A stretch of 6,321 nucleotides of DNA, from contig JAAZIZ010000231.1 of the NCBI GenBank assembly GCA_012800565.1, positions 1 to 6,321 of the forward strand. Direction: 5' to 3'. This document shows positions 5,509 to 6,321 of the stretch, one piece after another. The translations under genes were made by a program, and so were the position numbers. Every line of letters starts with the position of its first letter. Position 1 is the stretch's first letter. Source of the DNA: Lentisphaerota bacterium (GTDB taxonomy: Bacteria; Verrucomicrobiota; Lentisphaeria; Oligosphaerales; Oligosphaeraceae). Below the pieces are notes generated by a model. The model had not been told where the DNA came from, searched no databases, and saw only the letters and a program-made list of their open reading frames with translations.

Positions 5509-6321
5509 AGATGACCTGTCTTTTCAGGATGACGAGACCATCCGGCGAGAGCAGCAGCGGCTGCTGAATGAACACCTCGCCTATTGCCGCAAACAATCAC
5601 CGTACTACCGGCGTATCCTGGCAGACCTACCGGAGCAAAGGTTCCGACTTGAGGACCTCCCAAGCCTGCCCTTGACCGCAAAGAATGACCTGGCGCAGCA
5701 CAACCACGATTTCACCGCCGTGCCTGACACTGAAATCGCCGACCTTTGCTTCACCAGCGGCACCACCGGACGCCCCTGCCGCATCACCTATACCAGACAG
5801 GACCTCGACCGCCTGGCCTACAATGACGCCCTGGGTTTCCTGGCCGCCGGCATGAAACCCTCCGATAACATCCTGCTGACCTGCACCATCGACCGCTGCT
5901 TTATTGCCGGCCTGGCCTATTACATGGGAGTGCTTAAAGTCGGTGCCACGGCAGTCAGAAACGGCCTGAACAGCCTGGAGAGCCACACCGAAATTATCCG
6001 TGATGGCGGCATCACCGGCATCGTCGGGGTACCGTCGTTCCTGGCCAAACTCGGGCAGCACCTGCATAACTCGGGTATTGACAGCAGCGCCATCAGACAG
6101 GTGATCTGCATCGGTGAACCCCTGCGCAACCGGGAAATGCAATTGACCCCGCTTGGAAAAATCCTGGAGACATTCTGGCCCGGAGCGGTGTTCTCCACCT
6201 ACGCCTCTTCGGAAATGGCCACCAGCTTCACCGAATGCCAGCAACGCTGCGGCGGACATCCGCCCGCCGACCTGGCCATCGTGGAGATTATTGGCGCGGA
6301 TGGACAGCCCCTGCCGCCAGG
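5489..6321 (+). CDS. Phenylacetate-CoA-ligase-like adenylating enzyme (PaaK family), 3' end cut off
   Basis: The open frame runs to the window end, giving 277 residues; PaaK-family proteins are about 430, so perhaps a third is missing. These enzymes activate a carboxylic acid with ATP to an acyl-adenylate and transfer it to CoA or a carrier protein. Visible signatures in order are SPYYRRIL (37-44), LPSLPLTAKNDL (57-68), the P-loop FTSGTTGRP (88-96), VPSFLAKL (181-188), ICIGEPLRN (206-214), the adenine-binding segment STYASSEMAT (236-245), and HPPADLAIVEII (257-268), matching the family's H-x-D-EII segment. The fit to PaaK is better than to FadD or 4-coumarate ligases, because the N-terminus is short and begins with the YYR element. 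The start at 5489 overlaps the acyltransferase gene by 20 bp, with a weak GGGA eight bases upstream, so translation is probably coupled. It may load the starter acid onto the operon's ACP, but the substrate (aromatic or aliphatic) is unknown. The gene has no internal stop in the window. Confidence 0.9.
   Translation, partial: MQKFRIEDDLSFQDDETIRREQQRLLNEHLAYCRKQSPYYRRILADLPEQRFRLEDLPSLPLTAKNDLAQHNHDFTAVPDTEIADLCFTSGTTGRPCRITYTRQDLDRLAYNDALGFLAAGMKPSDNILLTCTIDRCFIAGLAYYMGVLKVGATAVRNGLNSLESHTEIIRDGGITGIVGVPSFLAKLGQHLHNSGIDSSAIRQVICIGEPLRNREMQLTPLGKILETFWPGAVFSTYASSEMATSFTECQQRCGGHPPADLAIVEIIGADGQPLPP

Noticed and set aside
5627..6259. 210-codon open frame on the minus strand opposite the ligase
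   Set aside because: It is antisense to a frame with a full set of adenylating-enzyme motifs. Its Gly/Ala/Gln-rich translation looks like a shadow.
1..6321. Search for tRNA, rRNA, CRISPR arrays, insertion sequences and attachment sites
   Set aside because: No cloverleaf, no regularly spaced repeats, no transposase or integrase frame and no terminal inverted repeats with target duplications were seen by eye.

Overview
The window holds six protein-coding genes and no RNA genes, mobile elements or CRISPR arrays. Coding DNA is GC-rich (roughly mid-50s percent by eye), while the intergenic regions are clearly more AT-rich. Nothing here fixes the taxon. The genes look bacterial and the lipid-type operon is of a kind mostly known from Gram-negative bacteria. 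Two of the four operon genes lack an obvious Shine-Dalgarno sequence. A PVC-type bacterium such as Lentisphaerota would fit, but that is a weak guess.

Left part (1-1920): a minus-strand gene for a polytopic membrane protein of the mechanosensitive-channel 'conserved TM helix' (CmpX-like) type. It is followed by a clean intrinsic terminator at the left edge. Its upstream region has a plausible sigma70-type promoter whose spacer holds a small palindrome, a long interrupted dyad in the predicted leader, and a further palindrome just beyond the stop of the next gene.

Middle (1921-3183): a minus-strand gene for an extended short-chain dehydrogenase/reductase (NAD-dependent epimerase/dehydratase superfamily). 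A control region of about 260 bp separates it from the operon on the other strand. That region contains an interrupted hairpin followed by a T-run, an AT-rich core with candidate divergent promoters around a 7+7 bp inverted repeat, and a run of eight C residues in the presumed leader of the plus-strand operon.

Right part (3184-6321): a compact plus-strand operon. It encodes a FabF-like ketoacyl-ACP synthase, a stand-alone acyl carrier protein, a PlsC-type acyltransferase, and a phenylacetate-CoA-ligase-like adenylating enzyme cut off by the window end. Together they could activate an acid, load or elongate it on a dedicated carrier protein, and hand the acyl chain to a membrane acceptor. This is the gene logic of aryl-polyene, xanthomonadin, flexirubin or related specialised-lipid clusters rather than housekeeping fatty-acid synthesis. 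The product cannot be named from this window because the downstream genes are missing. The divergent reductase may belong to the same system, but only its position suggests so.
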